In this document: positions 36,828 through 48,573 of the stretch, one piece after another
Layout: every line of letters starts with the position of its first letter
Position numbering within the stretch: the stretch's first letter is position 1
From: Bryoerythrophyllum caledonicum
Taxonomy: Eukaryota; Streptophyta; Bryopsida; Pottiales; Pottiaceae
Length of the DNA: 64,000 nucleotides
Assembly: GCA_963971425.1 (NCBI GenBank)
Contig: OZ020523.1
Location: 23,913,105-23,977,104 of the forward strand
Direction: 5' to 3'
Position numbers and translations under genes: made by a program
The notes under the pieces: model-generated
What the model saw: the letters and a program-made list of their open reading frames with translations, nothing else
Databases searched by the model: none
Told to the model about the DNA's origin: nothing

Positions 36828-36960
36828 TTGGCATGTACACTCATGCCAAAAGGGAAGAATAGCACGTACACTTCTCAAGCCAAAAGGCGAGATTAGTGCA
36901 TACACTCCGCCAGCCAGAAGGTTGGATTAGCTGGCACACTCCGCATCTCGCCGAAAGAAC
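36828..36960. repeat. ~34-bp degenerate tandem repeat beyond the IBTK-like stop
   Basis: Four units built as ATT(A/G)GC..GTACACT..GCCA(A/G)AAGG. They lie just downstream (minus sense) of the stop codon at 36992, probably in the 3' UTR or just past it. Confidence 0.6.
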
Positions 36961-36991
36961 TCTCGGCCATGCAAGCCTTCGTCCATACCGC

Positions 36992-39900
36992 TTAATTCTC
37001 CATGGGCCTGACGATTTTGACGCTCGTGTAGAGACGCCGGAGATCCTTCATGGCCTCCTCCTCTTTCTGGATGTTGCGGATGGGAGACGGGTTGACGACT
37101 TCCGGCTTGTACCACCGGTTGGGCGCCTCGGTGGACGGGGAGGCCAGGTCGGAGAGCGGGGCGGCGGTGCTGCCTCCTCCGAGGACGGACGTCAGGGAGC
37201 CAAGGGGGCTCGTGACCTGAGGGCTGCCTCGGGAGCCAATTGGGCGTTGCTGCGCTTTGTGTTGCTTCACCTGAAAGAAGAATAGCTCAGGATACCAGAT
37301 ATTTGTGCAAAACCTTGGAATATCAGAGATTCAGACAGAATAACAGAAATTCGTACAAAACCTTTGACCAACTCAAAACCTCAACCTATCAGAAACCTAC
37401 GCAGCACACCTCAGACTATCAGAACTCTACACAAAACGAAAGACTATCAAGACACTGTAAGACACACCTCGGGCTCTCAGGAATCTACACAGAAACCTCA
37501 CACTATCCGAAAGCTACACAAGTCCTCGGACTATCGTAGATCTACACTAAAACCTCGGACTAGCAGAAACATACACGAAACCTCTCCATCATCACACCCC
37601 TAAACCGCTCCATTATCTGGAGGTGTCTACTATAACTTCTCAGGCATCTCTCCAGACTGCCACACGAGAATGTGGCCCCTCTGAAGCTGACCATGGAAAC
37701 CACCCCTCACTAAAGTACAGAAAAACAGATGAAACAAATCAAAAGAGGGGATACATCATCCAAGCTTATGAAGAGAGACCACATACCTGTTGCACTTGGA
37801 TATCCCGCAACAAAGGAGCAGACGTCCCCGGCGACCGCCCCGCCCAGGCAGGGGGGCTATTCTCCGGATGCAGCACGCCCTGCGAGTGCCGGGAGGACGC
37901 CATCGCAATAGGAGCCGAGCTTCGCACGAACTCCCTCAAAGGCACTCTCAGCGCACCTCCATCTCCCTCATCGACCAAACCTTCCCCAACCCGAAACCCT
38001 ACCTTCATAGAGCTCGAAGGAATCCTCGGCTTGGGACTGGACCCTTCCCCCTTCTCCAAAACAGGAAATTTTCCTACCTTTCTCTCGCCAGGACTGGTTC
38101 CTAGTGATTTTGGACTACTTTCTACTACTGGTGGCTTGAATCGTACACTCTGCTGGGTCTGGATATCGCGGAGAGACGCAGACCCTTGCTTGGGGATGTG
38201 AGAGCCGCCCCATGCTGGGCCCTCGGGTTTGGGAGGAGGAGGCGGAGATGGAGTCTTCTGTGGCGCTTCCAGGGCGCCGCTGAGGAACATGGAGAGGCCG
38301 CCTTTCTTTGCATTCTTCTTGGATGAGGATGATGAGGAGGGCTTTGGTGTTTGGGCGGTCGTCCAGGAATCGGAGGGAGGAGGTAAACCAAATCCCGATA
38401 TCTCCTTGAATCCGCGCTCGGGCTTTTGAGGAGTTTGAGGCTCTGGTGTGGAAGAAGAAGGCTGGCTCTCCAGCAACGCTATCTTTTGAAGAGTTTCCTG
38501 CCAAACAACCGAAGTAAGACCAATGTTGCAGGCAATTGAAAAAAGAAACCAGACACTAGAGTGTAACCTGGAGTTTGAATTGTGCCACATTCATTTTATT
38601 TACGATTTGTTTAATCTAGATAGTTATTAGATGTAGAAGAGTTTAGTGGTCTTTCAAGTAGAATTTGTAATAAGTATAGAAGAACCTAAGGGTCTCTTGA
38701 CTCAACATCAAATCAGTGTCTAGCTCGTGAAAAAATTTCAATAAGATTCCAAGACTATTAGAGTTGATTTGAGCTACTTAGAGGTGATTTTGATGATTCA
38801 AAATGAAAAACAAGAGATGTCATTCAAATTTCGGATGACTTCACACATAACTCTGCTTGCTCTGGAAACAAACATGAACTGCAAATACCTCAAGGTCAAA
38901 ATCTTCATCTGGATTCGCTTCCTTATTCACTTCCTTGGGTGGATCAGCACTCTGACCACGTCCTGCGGAGCCTTTGCCCTTCTTCCGACCAAGGCGTGCA
39001 CCGTGTTTGTTGTCTGCTTTACCTGGGGCATGCTTCATCTCCTTCTCAGCAGGACTGCTCCTTATTGCCTTCGGAGTTCCAATCAGCGGGGGCAACACTC
39101 CAGACTCCAGCAACGAAAGAGAAACCTCTAATTCGGGCTTTGACAGAAGCTTGGCCAGCTGCTGGCTATCTAGATCATGGCCCTTGAGCTGTTTCAACTC
39201 CAGCGCTTCGATCTGTTGCAGCTTCTTGCGCACAGCCCTTAACTGCTTCCCAACTGCATCGTCTCCTCCTGTGTCCTTAGAAAGGAAACCTTCACTTGAT
39301 GTCTTGAACTCCCCACTTCCCACGCGCAAGTTGCGCATCCGTGAGTCGCCACAAGTATCACTGTCCTCTTCCTCACTGTCTATGACCACAGGGAGCGTTG
39401 CGCTTGGGGTTGGGAGCAACCTCGGGCTCCATGGCTCACTGGAGCTCGAGTCCAGGATTTTCTCTAATTCAGCCAACAGGGGTGACGGTAATTGTGCGTA
39501 TATCGAAGGAGATATGGTGAGAATGTAGTCCAGATTGCGGATAACCAGATCCTGCAAGAGCCAGAACCAGAATATGTGAGAAAAAGAAACAAGGTACAAC
39601 AGAACAATCTAAGTGAAGTTGTTTGTAAAGTCACCCGTTGTTTGAGTAAGATACACCCCCTTTTTCAGCTCAAAATACTTCTCGATTAATCTAAAATCAC
39701 CTCAAAAAGAGAGAGAGGCAGATAGTATTCATCATGAAACCTCATGCAAACTCCTTTTCCACTCTCAAAGACGGCTAGAATTACATTCACTTGAGTTCAA
39801 AGACCACAATACTCATCCATGGTTCTGATTGAAAGACCAACAAGCTCTTCTATTGTTCTGATAACTACTTAGAGTGAGGAAAGAGTAGTCGAAAGAGGGA

Positions 39901-42900
39901 GTATCTTATAGAAACTTTTTGGGACTTATGTTAAAGAGCTTCGTTTTACCTCGCAATACCGCTTGAGATGATCTGCACCGAGAGAATCTGCAAACTCAAG
40001 CAGCTGCAGAGCATTCTTCGGCTCAACGATGGAATCCGCGACCACCTTCTGACACAAGTCTTTTAGGCTCGGCACGCCTTCATCCACCCTGCTCGGCGCT
40101 GGAGCTCCAAGAGGCTCAGATTCTTCCTCCACATCAACATCTTCATCAGCGGACTCCTCATCTTCTTTAGATACAACAGGGAGCTCATTGACTGGCTTCG
40201 TGGAATAGGTAGGAGCATACAGAGAAGCGACGACCAATGAGTGCGTTTCTCCCACCGACAACCTAGTGATGTGCTTTGCACCGTGAACACGAACAGGAGA
40301 TGGACGCGCGTCCGCCTTGCCTTCACCGTCCCAGACGTACACGTTTCCGGTTGTTGTTGCAACTGCGGTGCGGTACTTGCCTGCCGCAACCGCCACAGCT
40401 TGGTGGTCCGCCATTGATGAGAGCTGTGAGAAACAGAATGAGGTTAACAGTGCAACGCATGTGCTAAGAAAACTGCAACCCAAGCACCTACCTAGAAAAA
40501 GGAAATAACCAGACAAATATAACCATTGTTGAGGAATTCGTACGTAAAAAAAGAGAACAATACGAGACAGAACTTAATTGTGTAACTCGTGTGTTAAGAA
40601 TGAGGTGCAAGGAGAGTAATCCATAATGCAACAAGATTTACAGACGGATATGATCATAGTTGAGGAATTGGTACCTCAAAAGAGATAATAATATTATACA
40701 GAGATCAAGGCTTGACAAGAATTCAAAACAGTCTTGCACACTAATCCAAGGTAAAGTTTTCACCTGGTGAGGGCGCAAATGTGGATCGGCAGACACCCAG
40801 TAGAAAATGAGGCCATCCTCTGTGACTGCTGTGCTGTGAGTCATGCCTGCTGCAATTGCAACCACATGAAGACGATCCGCTCGGTGGTACTTCAGAGGAT
40901 GCGGCCCTTTCTTCCTGATGTCTCTAGCGACAGCCACACGGCGAGGAGTCACCATCTTGTAGCCCCATGTCATCACCTGCACAAGATCCAGAGTCAACAA
41001 ATTAACCAAAGCTGCTGCCCACTTTAACGACAAGCAGTCAAAACTTCAATTGAATATGTAAATGGCTTGAATGATAAAGGATTGAAAATACAGTCACCGT
41101 TGAAGATATCAATGATGATCCAACATCGAACTACCTAGCAAAGAGCTTTCTTTACCTCATTGCCAACTAATAAAAATTTGACAACAATCGAGTAATTACC
41201 TCTCCTTCAGCGCCAAGGACCACAGTGTGGTACTTTGCAGTAGAAATGGCCACCATATGCCTACCCTTCAAGTACTCAATCAACCGTGGAATGCAGTTGG
41301 ACGCAGAGTTGGAGGTGCCATAACCAAGCTGCCCCTCACTATTACAACCCCAAGTGTAGACTTCACCACACTCCGTCAAAACAGCGCTATGTTTGTTGGC
41401 TGCCGCTACTGCTCCCACGCGAGCCTTCAGTGTCGCCACTTTCCGTGGCGTTGCTTGCGTATCCACGGATGGGTATCCTAAACGACCATCTGCAAGACAA
41501 ACAATCTCAAAGGATTACAAAAAAATCACCACATAATAGAGTTCTTTGTACAACGTTTCAATAAGATACCCCCTCTTTGACTACTCTTTCCTCACTCTAG
41601 ATAGCTATTACATCAACAGAAAAGCTTGGTGGTCTTATCCTTCAATTCAGTCAATGGAAGAGCTTGGTGGTCTCTAGACTGAAGTCAAAGTTTGAGAGAG
41701 AAGAAAGAGTTTGCATAATAAATATTAGCCACCTTTCTCTCCTTTCAGCTGATTTTAAAATATTAAGAGGTGATTGTAATGAATAAACAGGTGGTATCTT
41801 ATTCAAACTTTGGGTGATTTTACAGACAACAAGGTTGCGGAGACGAGCCTCGATTTGAGCCCCAGGTGTAGACTTCGCCTCCGTCCGTTGACATCACAGT
41901 GTGATGTTTTGCCACAGCGATTACTTTCACCTTTTTTCCAACAAACCCGCTGGTGACTTGTCTGGGAATGATAACTGCAACTTGCCCACTGCAAATGAAA
42001 AACGAAAAAATCAGTGAACAGGAACTATATACAAATACATTACACGAACGTGTAAAGAATCATACCTGTGGATGTCGAAATCAGGATGCCCAAGGCGACC
42101 GCCGCGCCCGAAACCCCAGGTATAAACATCCCCACTTGCAGTCACAGCTGCACTGTGAAACTTAGCCGCTGCAACATGTGTAACGTCAAGAGTGTGAAAC
42201 GCATCCAACCGACAAGGTATCCTCTGAATCCCTGCAGTCCCTATTCCCAGCTGGTAATTCGCACCGTTGCCCCAGCTATACACCTCCGTCAAACCTGCAG
42301 AGATCAAATTCTCAGATAAAGAGACTCCATCATGATGATAGTGTGGCAATCGTCACAATCATCACAACAACAAAAAAGGCAAAACAACAACAACCACCAA
42401 GAAATTCGTGGACAAGCGACTGGTTCAATCGGGTGCTGTACCTGAATTGAGAGGGTTCGCAATGGCACGCTTGACAGGGCCAGATATGAGGTCAACTGGA
42501 ATTCGACCTCTTGTATCCTCAAGCACCAACGAAGCACCCGCTTCAATGAGCACACCAGCAACAGCCAGATGCCCGAAATGCAGAGCCCTGTGCAAACTAC
42601 TCCATCCGGACTCGCCATCCTGCCCAAGCAAAACACAACGTAAGGAATTCGTTTCATCTTCCAAAAATAAGACATGATCAGAAAATCGGTTGTCAACATG
42701 ATCTGCCGTTCAGTTCCATTTTAGCTTCCGAAGATAGGAGAACCAATTTCAATTCAACTCCGAAGATAGGACATAATCAGGTACTATCAGAATCATTTCA
42801 GCAATCAAGGATAACGTACCCGAGCGTCCGGGTTAGCACCCGCTGCAAGCAAACGCCGCACAATCGGTATGTGATTTCTCCAGACCGCGATGTGCAGAGC

Positions 42901-43071
42901 AGTAGATCCAAACACATTCCTCCCATCAACGTTTCCACCAGTTCTCTTCACCGCGGTCAGCGCCAACTCCACGTCCTGGATGGAGCCATTCCGTGCAGCG
43001 CTCCAAAGATCGCCGCCGACTTTCCTCTGCTTGTGACTCGAACCAGGCGACGGAATACTCGTCGCTTCCAT
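36992..43071 (-). CDS. ankyrin/RCC1 protein, plant IBTK-like (Arabidopsis At3g03790 family)
   Basis: Ten exons keep phase throughout: 43071-42820, 42619-42442, 42294-42066, 41988-41849, 41489-41200, 40976-40764, 40423-39950, 39551-38889, 38497-37787, 37270-36992, giving 1142 residues. Two ankyrin repeats come first (TALHIAVWRNHIPIVRRLLA, WSSLHRALHFGHLAVAG). An RCC1 beta-propeller follows (VYSWGNGANYQLG, VYTWGFGRGGRLGHP, VYTWGCNSEGQLGYG, MTWGYKMVTPRRV). Then a BTB/BACK-like helical part (CQKVVADSIVEPKNALQLLE), a VVIDSEEE acidic stretch and a C-terminal tail with repeated SLRDIQ/LRDIQVQQ boxes. Length is close to the Arabidopsis relative. Members of the animal IBTK family act as cullin-3 adaptors; the plant role is not established. 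All splice sites are GT-AG except intron 4, which appears to start GC. The ATG at 43071 follows an in-frame stop. Confidence 0.92.
37290..37600. repeat. ~30-bp minisatellite in the last intron of the IBTK-like gene
   Basis: Degenerate units of the type CTATCAGAAACCTACACAAA followed by ACCTCAGA recur about ten times inside the intron 37271-37786. Confidence 0.7.
38595..38858. mobile_element. diverged MITE copy in intron 8 of the IBTK-like gene
   Basis: It shares GAGGTGATTTTGATGATTCAAA, GTGGTCTTTCAA and a terminal ATTCAAATTTCGGATGACTT with the copy at 41541-41830. Ends are decayed. Confidence 0.5.
39618..39935 (-). mobile_element. MITE copy in intron 7 of the IBTK-like gene
   Basis: It begins GTTGTTTGTAAAGTCACCC then TTTGAGTAAGATAC, matching in reverse the right end of the copy at 41541-41830. 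Internal GAGTGAGGAAAGAGTAGTC is the reverse complement of the same region there. Confidence 0.65.
41541..41830 (+). mobile_element. MITE copy in intron 4 of the IBTK-like gene
   Basis: Inverted ends: left TTTCAATAAGATACC and right GGTATCTTATTCAAA, the right arm continuing through GGGTGATTTTACAGACAAC. The right end is 18 bp from the splice donor of exon 4. Confidence 0.7.
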
Positions 43072-44286
43072 CGAATACTTGCACACTACCTCTGCGAATA
43101 CAATTCTTCAGCAGGCGAAGATGCGAATTCCATCGTCATCAGCTGCTTCTTCGCCGCCAGTGGAGCAGGCCAACCCTAGCAGCCAGTTGCATGTTCTCAT
43201 AGACCTGCGCAGAAACGTCGCCTCGCCCAGCAGAGGGTGCTGTTGCGGCCTCGACGCGAGTTGTAGCAGCATTTAGTTGGTCACATGAAGCTGCAAGTCC
43301 CATGCTCTTCTACAACTAGAAAGCCATCTTCCTGGCAACAGAAACAAAGCGAAAAATGTCAGTAACCAAAACATATTCTTGGCAAAACTTCTGCAAGAAG
43401 CTCCCAGCATTACCAATACCTCTAGTTCAAAAAACGCCTCAGAAATTATTCACATGAATCAGAATTGTAGTAGAGGCACAGAGACGTGAGCGACAAAATT
43501 CCGCACGAATCTTCGGCAATTCCAAGAGCCTCTCAGTTCCAAAGGATGCCTGCTACAATTTTCACACGACTCTGAATTGCAACAAACAAGCGACGAAATC
43601 AACACACCTCCGCAACTTCACCGAAGACATGCTCCAAGACGCAATCTCAAAGGTCAGATTGATGAAACCCTAGCCTCCACCGCTTCTCTGAGCTGCGGAA
43701 ACTAGCGACTCCAGCTGATGCAGAGCCACGAATCCAAAAATCCAGAGCTTAGGAAAGACAGAGGCGTAAACCCTGAGCAAACCGAGCGAACTTCACTGCA
43801 GTGGCTTCCGCAAAGACGGCGCGACAAAGACGTCGCCCGCGACGCACGTCAGCCGCAGCAACGAAATACTCTAAAGTAATCCGCAAAAGAGAACAAAATC
43901 CGCCACCAAGAGGACCTCGAACCAAAACCTGAAAGGAGAGCGACTCGTGGCGGAGAGTTGCAAACCGCATCCAGGAATCAGAAAAAGGCATGTGCGGTGC
44001 ACCGAGCGCGCATCTAAAGCAGCATCATTCCTCTCTCTCTCTCTCTCCACTTTCGGGGAAGAAAAGTTGCGGTGCTGCAACGTGTTGATATCCTCTTGAA
44101 ACACATGTTCCCTACTCGCAGGGTTTGCGTCTGGTGCATCAACCGCAGACGGATCTCTCTCACCATCACATTTCTCTCGGCGAGAAGGAGCGTGGATCGA
44201 GCTCCGAAACCGGACAGCGTTGTAGTTTCAGTTTAGGGTTTGTTTTTCGAGCTCTCTCTCTTCCCAGCTCACAATTGTGTCTCAAG
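43072..44286. promoter_or_regulatory. shared upstream region of the IBTK-like gene and HOP2
   Basis: The two genes start 1.2 kb apart in opposite directions. A (CT)n tract (44031-44047), common in plant 5' leaders, lies about 240 bp before the HOP2 start. Leader exons or introns of the IBTK-like gene may occupy 43072-44000. No TATA box was fixed. Confidence 0.5.
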
Positions 44287-45394
44287 ATGGCTCCCAAAGC
44301 AGACAGCGTCGAAGGTAAACTTTGTAGTTTCACTCTAGAATTTGCTTTTCGACGACTTCTGCCTGATGCGGGCTTTTTTTCGTGGGTTTTGTGCCTGACG
44401 CGGTTGTTTGTGGCTGTGCAGGTGTGGTGCTGAGATACATAACCGAGGTATAAGCTCTTTCTCTCTCCGAAGTTTTCTTTCTTAGGTTTTTTCGTGTTTT
44501 TGATGGAGTAGCGTTTTTTTTTTTGGGTTTGTTTGCAGCAAAACAGACCGCTGAATGCACAGATGGTGGCGGACGCGTTGGCGAAGCATGGGATTAAGAA
44601 GCAGGCGGTGCAGAAGGTGATGGACACGCTCGCGGCCAACGGGCATATCTCCTATAAGGACTACGGGAAGCAGCGCGTGTGTCTGGCGAGCCAGACGCAG
44701 TTCGACATTCCGGACATCGACGAGTTGGACGCCATGAAGAAGGGCAACGAGCAACTGCAGGTCGATGTCGCCGCTGTGCGCGCGCACGTCGCCGAGCTCG
44801 AAGCAGGTGCGTGTTTGTGTGGAGAGTCTGAGTTCGGGGAAAGGTGGAGCTTAGTCTCATGGTTTGCTTATTTTCTCTTGCAGGAGTGAAGTCGACGGAG
44901 TCTAGCTTGACGCTCGAAGCGATCAGGGCGAAGTCGATGCTGTTGAGCTCCGAGGTGCGAACCATCTCTGTTGTGAATTCTCGCAGATTATAGCTTGTTC
45001 AGTGTTTTCAGACTTTCCTTGTGATGTAGATGGAGGTGTTGGAGACGAAGGTGGCTTCGTTGCGAGGAGGCAGCGTGTTGGTCACGCGTGAGGACCGTCA
45101 GGAAGCTCAAGCTGCCTACGATCACAAGTTAGGGTTATGGAGGAGGAGGAAGAAGATATACCAGGAGCTTTGGGGCATGATCACCGAGTCTATGACAGAG
45201 AATCTGAAAAACCTCAAGGTACGCAACTTCTTATCCCATTTCCTGTACCCATCCTCTCGTGCCCATTTTTGTACCTGACATCAGGGAATACACATTTGCA
45301 GGAGGAGATTGGCATTGAGACTGATGAAGACGTTGGATGCAACATTGCGGAGTACAGCAACTTGGGAGCGAAGAAGCAGAAAACGGGTCGTTAA
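44287..45394 (+). CDS. HOP2: HOP2 meiotic homologous-pairing protein (TBPIP family)
   Basis: Six exons: 44287-44314, 44422-44447, 44539-44806, 44884-44954, 45030-45218, 45302-45394, all with GT-AG junctions and matching phases, giving 224 residues, close to the ~226 of plant HOP2. The N-terminal winged-helix DNA-binding domain (residues ~10-70: VVLRYITEQNRPLNAQMVAD, KKQAVQKVMDTLAANGHISY) is followed by a leucine-zipper coiled coil (~80-160). A C-terminal segment contains KLGLWRRRKKIYQELWGMIT and the terminal EEIGIETDED motif. HOP2 with MND1 stimulates the DMC1/RAD51 recombinases and ensures homologue pairing at meiosis in the nucleus. It is divergent from the IBTK-like gene and convergent with the SHIPPO gene. 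Confidence 0.96.
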
Positions 45395-45702
45395 GCTCAA
45401 GTGACCAGGTTAGGTGCTTACAAAAACCTAGAAAAATGTTCAGAATTTGGATCAGAAAACCATTCTCTAGATGCAAATGTACAAATGTGAAATAGCCATT
45501 TCTAGTCTTCTCACAGAACCGTGCTCTCAGACAATATATATTTACACAGGAAGCACGGCACATCGGAGTAGAGAGCCATGATACCATATTCTAGATGCGA
45601 ATGTCCAAACGTAGAAAGCCCACATCCATCAGCGTCAGCTCCATCAGGGTCATGGCGATCATCAGAGAGAGATCAAACAACATTGCTGTACACGTCCTGG
45701 TT

Positions 45703-46134
45703 TCAACGTTTTTTGAGCGCTTTCATATTGCGGTTGGGAAGCCGCTTGCGCTCAATCCGGAACCCCATGGTGAAGGCCGGCGCATCGCCGCAGTGCGGGT
45801 GATCGGTATCATATTGCCCCGGGCCAGGGCTCTTCCCAGGGTTGATTCCATCCAGGCGCTGCCCCATGGTGACCTTGGGCAGCTGCTCAAGCGCGTAAGG
45901 ACTGTACGCTCCAGGTCCCGGGTTTTCGTTTTTGCGGGGGTTGAGCTTTCCCTTCAAGGTGTAGCTGGGGCCGCCTGGGCCTAGCTTTGGACTGTACTGC
46001 CCTGGTCCCGGTTTGCTGCCGTCGCTGGGGCGGCTGAGCTTGCCTCCGAGCGTGTAGATGGGCGCTTGGAACGTGGTCAGGTGGATCTGGGCGCAGTACG
46101 CACCTGGCCCGGGATTGTCACCATAATCCACCAT
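45703..46134 (-). CDS. SHIPPO/ODF3-type sperm-tail PG-rich repeat protein
   Basis: A single exon of 143 residues from ATG at 46134. It has four STPGR/SHIPPO repeats with PGPGxY at residues ~8-13, 42-47, 72-77 and 103-108, separated by YTLGGKL/YTLKGKL segments. Such proteins line flagellar axonemal microtubules and outer dense fibres. In plants they are kept only in lineages with swimming sperm. At 143 residues it is shorter than animal ODF3 (~250), so it is either a short family member or lacks an unseen 5' exon. Its stop is 309 bp from the HOP2 stop, tail to tail. Confidence 0.85.
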   Translation of the reverse strand: MVDYGDNPGPGAYCAQIHLTTFQAPIYTLGGKLSRPSDGSKPGPGQYSPKLGPGGPSYTLKGKLNPRKNENPGPGAYSPYALEQLPKVTMGQRLDGINPGKSPGPGQYDTDHPHCGDAPAFTMGFRIERKRLPNRNMKALKKR

Positions 46135-46858
46135 ACTTTCGGAATCCAGCTCTCGGAACTAGTCTGAGTGAACACTCCGTTTCCGGGAGTCTGTACTCTA
46201 CTCTCAAGTGATGGTTGGACATGGAGGGGAATGAGGGACTGGATTGGAGCAGGTTTTGACGTTCAGGATCCTGAGGAGGACGACTGCTCCGATCTGGCTG
46301 TGGAATCAAACTGGACTTGGATCGGCAGCGCCAGAGGATTTGGATCACAGCTTGCCATACAGGCTTCAGTTTTCTGTGAGTTTTCTTCGGGCGATGGTGT
46401 CCAGAGGGAGATGTATTTTATTGGTCTCATATGCATTGGACGCAACATGCCTTGAAAACATGTTGATATGTATAGGTCATGTAACCAGTCTTTTTTTATA
46501 ATACTCATTCTTTGACTTCCGAGCCTGCTCACTCTTGATTGCACTTGAATCCCAACATACCTGTGCAATGTTTCAGTCTTCTATTTCCCACAGATCTTAT
46601 CATCGTTGGTGCTTTATAAACCTCTTTGTGGCATTGTACTTGTAGGTATTCATTGTATTTGAGTGTGTTGGTGTATTTGGCATGGCATTATGAGGTATTC
46701 CATGAGTTCTATTTCTCTAAATCATGATCTGGCTCTTGAAAAAGTGTGCATATGATGCGTGCAAATCTGAACTTTGGAGGTCACAATCTAGTTCCTCTTG
46801 AGTTTCATGTAGATTGAGATTTAAGAGACCAAAAAGTGATTGTGTGGTTACCAAAGGG
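46135..46858. other. spacer, no gene seen
   Basis: It includes the likely promoter of the SHIPPO gene next to 46135. Nothing else was recognised before the MITE cluster. Confidence 0.4.
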
Positions 46859-47004
46859 TTAACCCTTAATTGTCAGAAGGTGCTGTTGGTAGCCATAGTA
46901 TTCTACATGTGTAATGTCGTATTTGAACATGATAAGGTTGAGATATTGAAATGACCACCACATGAAAGGTGTTAAGGTAAGCCCCCCTAAAATCGACAAG
47001 TTAA

Positions 47005-47947
47005 CCCCTAAAGGACCAAACGTCCCCCCGAGGTCATTTTGGATTCTGGGCATGTACCTACAATTCGAAAAAAAATCCTTTTGGATTGAATTTTTTTTTC
47101 AAGATAGGATCTGATAAGAGCTTCGTGGAGATTTTTTTTTTTTTTTTTTGGATTTGTGGTTTGAAAGTTAGTACCACTTAAAGCCAAAAGTGGGACTTCG
47201 AGCACCTCCAAAATTTTTGACAAAAGTTTCTATTGACATTGAGATTTTTCACACACATAAAGAATATTTCCTTATTTGGACATTTTCAAAAAAAGTTATT
47301 GTCTTTAGTGTAGAAAGGCATTTTATTCCAAGACAAACATTTTCACACATTGTCGGGCATTTTGACACATTGTCGGGCAACAGGGGAAAAAAACTTCATC
47401 TTTTCTACATAAAACCTAGAGATCTTCAAGTTTTTCACTTTTTTTTTTCAACAACAATACATGGTGAAAACCTTCTTCTTGACCGTTTGGATTATCATTT
47501 GAATACATACGTAGTTCACAAAAAAAAAAAACCGTGAAATGGCAATTTTTGAACCTCTACTCCTTGCACACTTGTTTTGAATATGCTACACCCCTTTTTT
47601 ACCTCTAAAATTTAGTGTGTTGGGAAATAACATCATGCTTAAGACAATGGTAAAAGATTTAGACCTCGTACAATGCAAAAATTTGATACAAAATGAAGTC
47701 AAAGTCAGCTGATCTACTCAACGCAGGGATGAAAATGAACCATTGTTTTCACTTTAAACACTAAAATCTATCATTCCGTGCAGTGGATTGGAACCAAAAT
47801 TTGATGGCATGTTTATATGGAAGTCTTTTTGAAGATCTTACGGTTGAAAATCCGAAATTCACTTTAAAATGTGACTTTCATGTCTCTTTTTTACAGTGGC
47901 AGTTTTGGACTGGTTTTAGAGCGAATTAGGTCGTGGTCCTTTAGGGG
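47005..47947. mobile_element. MITE family D, 943 bp, TTAA-flanked
   Basis: Inverted ends CCCCTAAAGGACCA and TGGTCCTTTAGGGG, flanked by TTAA (47001-47004 and 47948-47951). It is absent from the copy of element A at 62.4 kb, where the target reads ATAA (62476-62479). Interior landmarks (AAGAGCTTCGTGGAG plus a T18 run) recur in the copy at 51201-52122. Confidence 0.85.
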
Positions 47948-48278
47948 TTAAGGAATGTGCATGTATGGAGAGAGGAGATAATTTATACTATTATTTTTTA
48001 GTGATAGCCAATAGAATCACAATTCCAACCCAAGTGATTTCATATCTTTTCGATGAAAACTAAATTAGTTATGAATTTTCAAACGAATTTTCAAAATGTG
48101 CAGCTATGTTTAGTGGGTGGCCAGCAGTAGGTACCCCCCATAACCAACAACCACAAGTAAGGGTCTTAACTAATAGCAAACCTCCATTTGGAGTTGAGTT
48201 GGTGGTAATGGGATGGAAGAGGGTTGGATATAGCCCAATGGAAGAGGGTTGGATATAGGCGTTGGCTATGGGTTTTTG

Positions 48279-48573
48279 GCCCAGGGCGAATTGACCACCT
48301 CATTGGGACTTACCCGAGGTGGGTCCCGTCTTAATTACGTGGGGTAATTTTTCTGGCCCTCTAATTTTGGGGGGCCCAGAGGATTTTTTGGAATTTTTTT
48401 GACAATTTGGACAATTTTTTTTAGGGTAATTTGGGGCCTATTGATTACCCTCGAGGTCCCTCCCTTGCTATAAATAGGGGCCCATCCAAAAACAAAATAG
48501 GGGCCAGGTTTGGCCCCACCACCTCGTGGCCCCCTCGGGTAAATCCCAATGAGGGGGTCAATTTGCCCTGGGC
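48279..48573. mobile_element. MITE family C, 295 bp
   Basis: Inverted repeats of about 43 bp begin GCCCAGGGCGAATTGACC and continue CCTCATTGGGACTTACCCGAG; the right arm is the reverse complement with a few changes. TATAAATAGGGG lies near the centre. It is absent from the related sequence at 62.78 kb. Confidence 0.8.

Noticed and set aside
36992-43071. Intermediate plus-strand frames in the IBTK-like gene (for example 37623-38201, 38974-39528)
   Set aside because: Opposite-strand shadows of exons 8 and 9.
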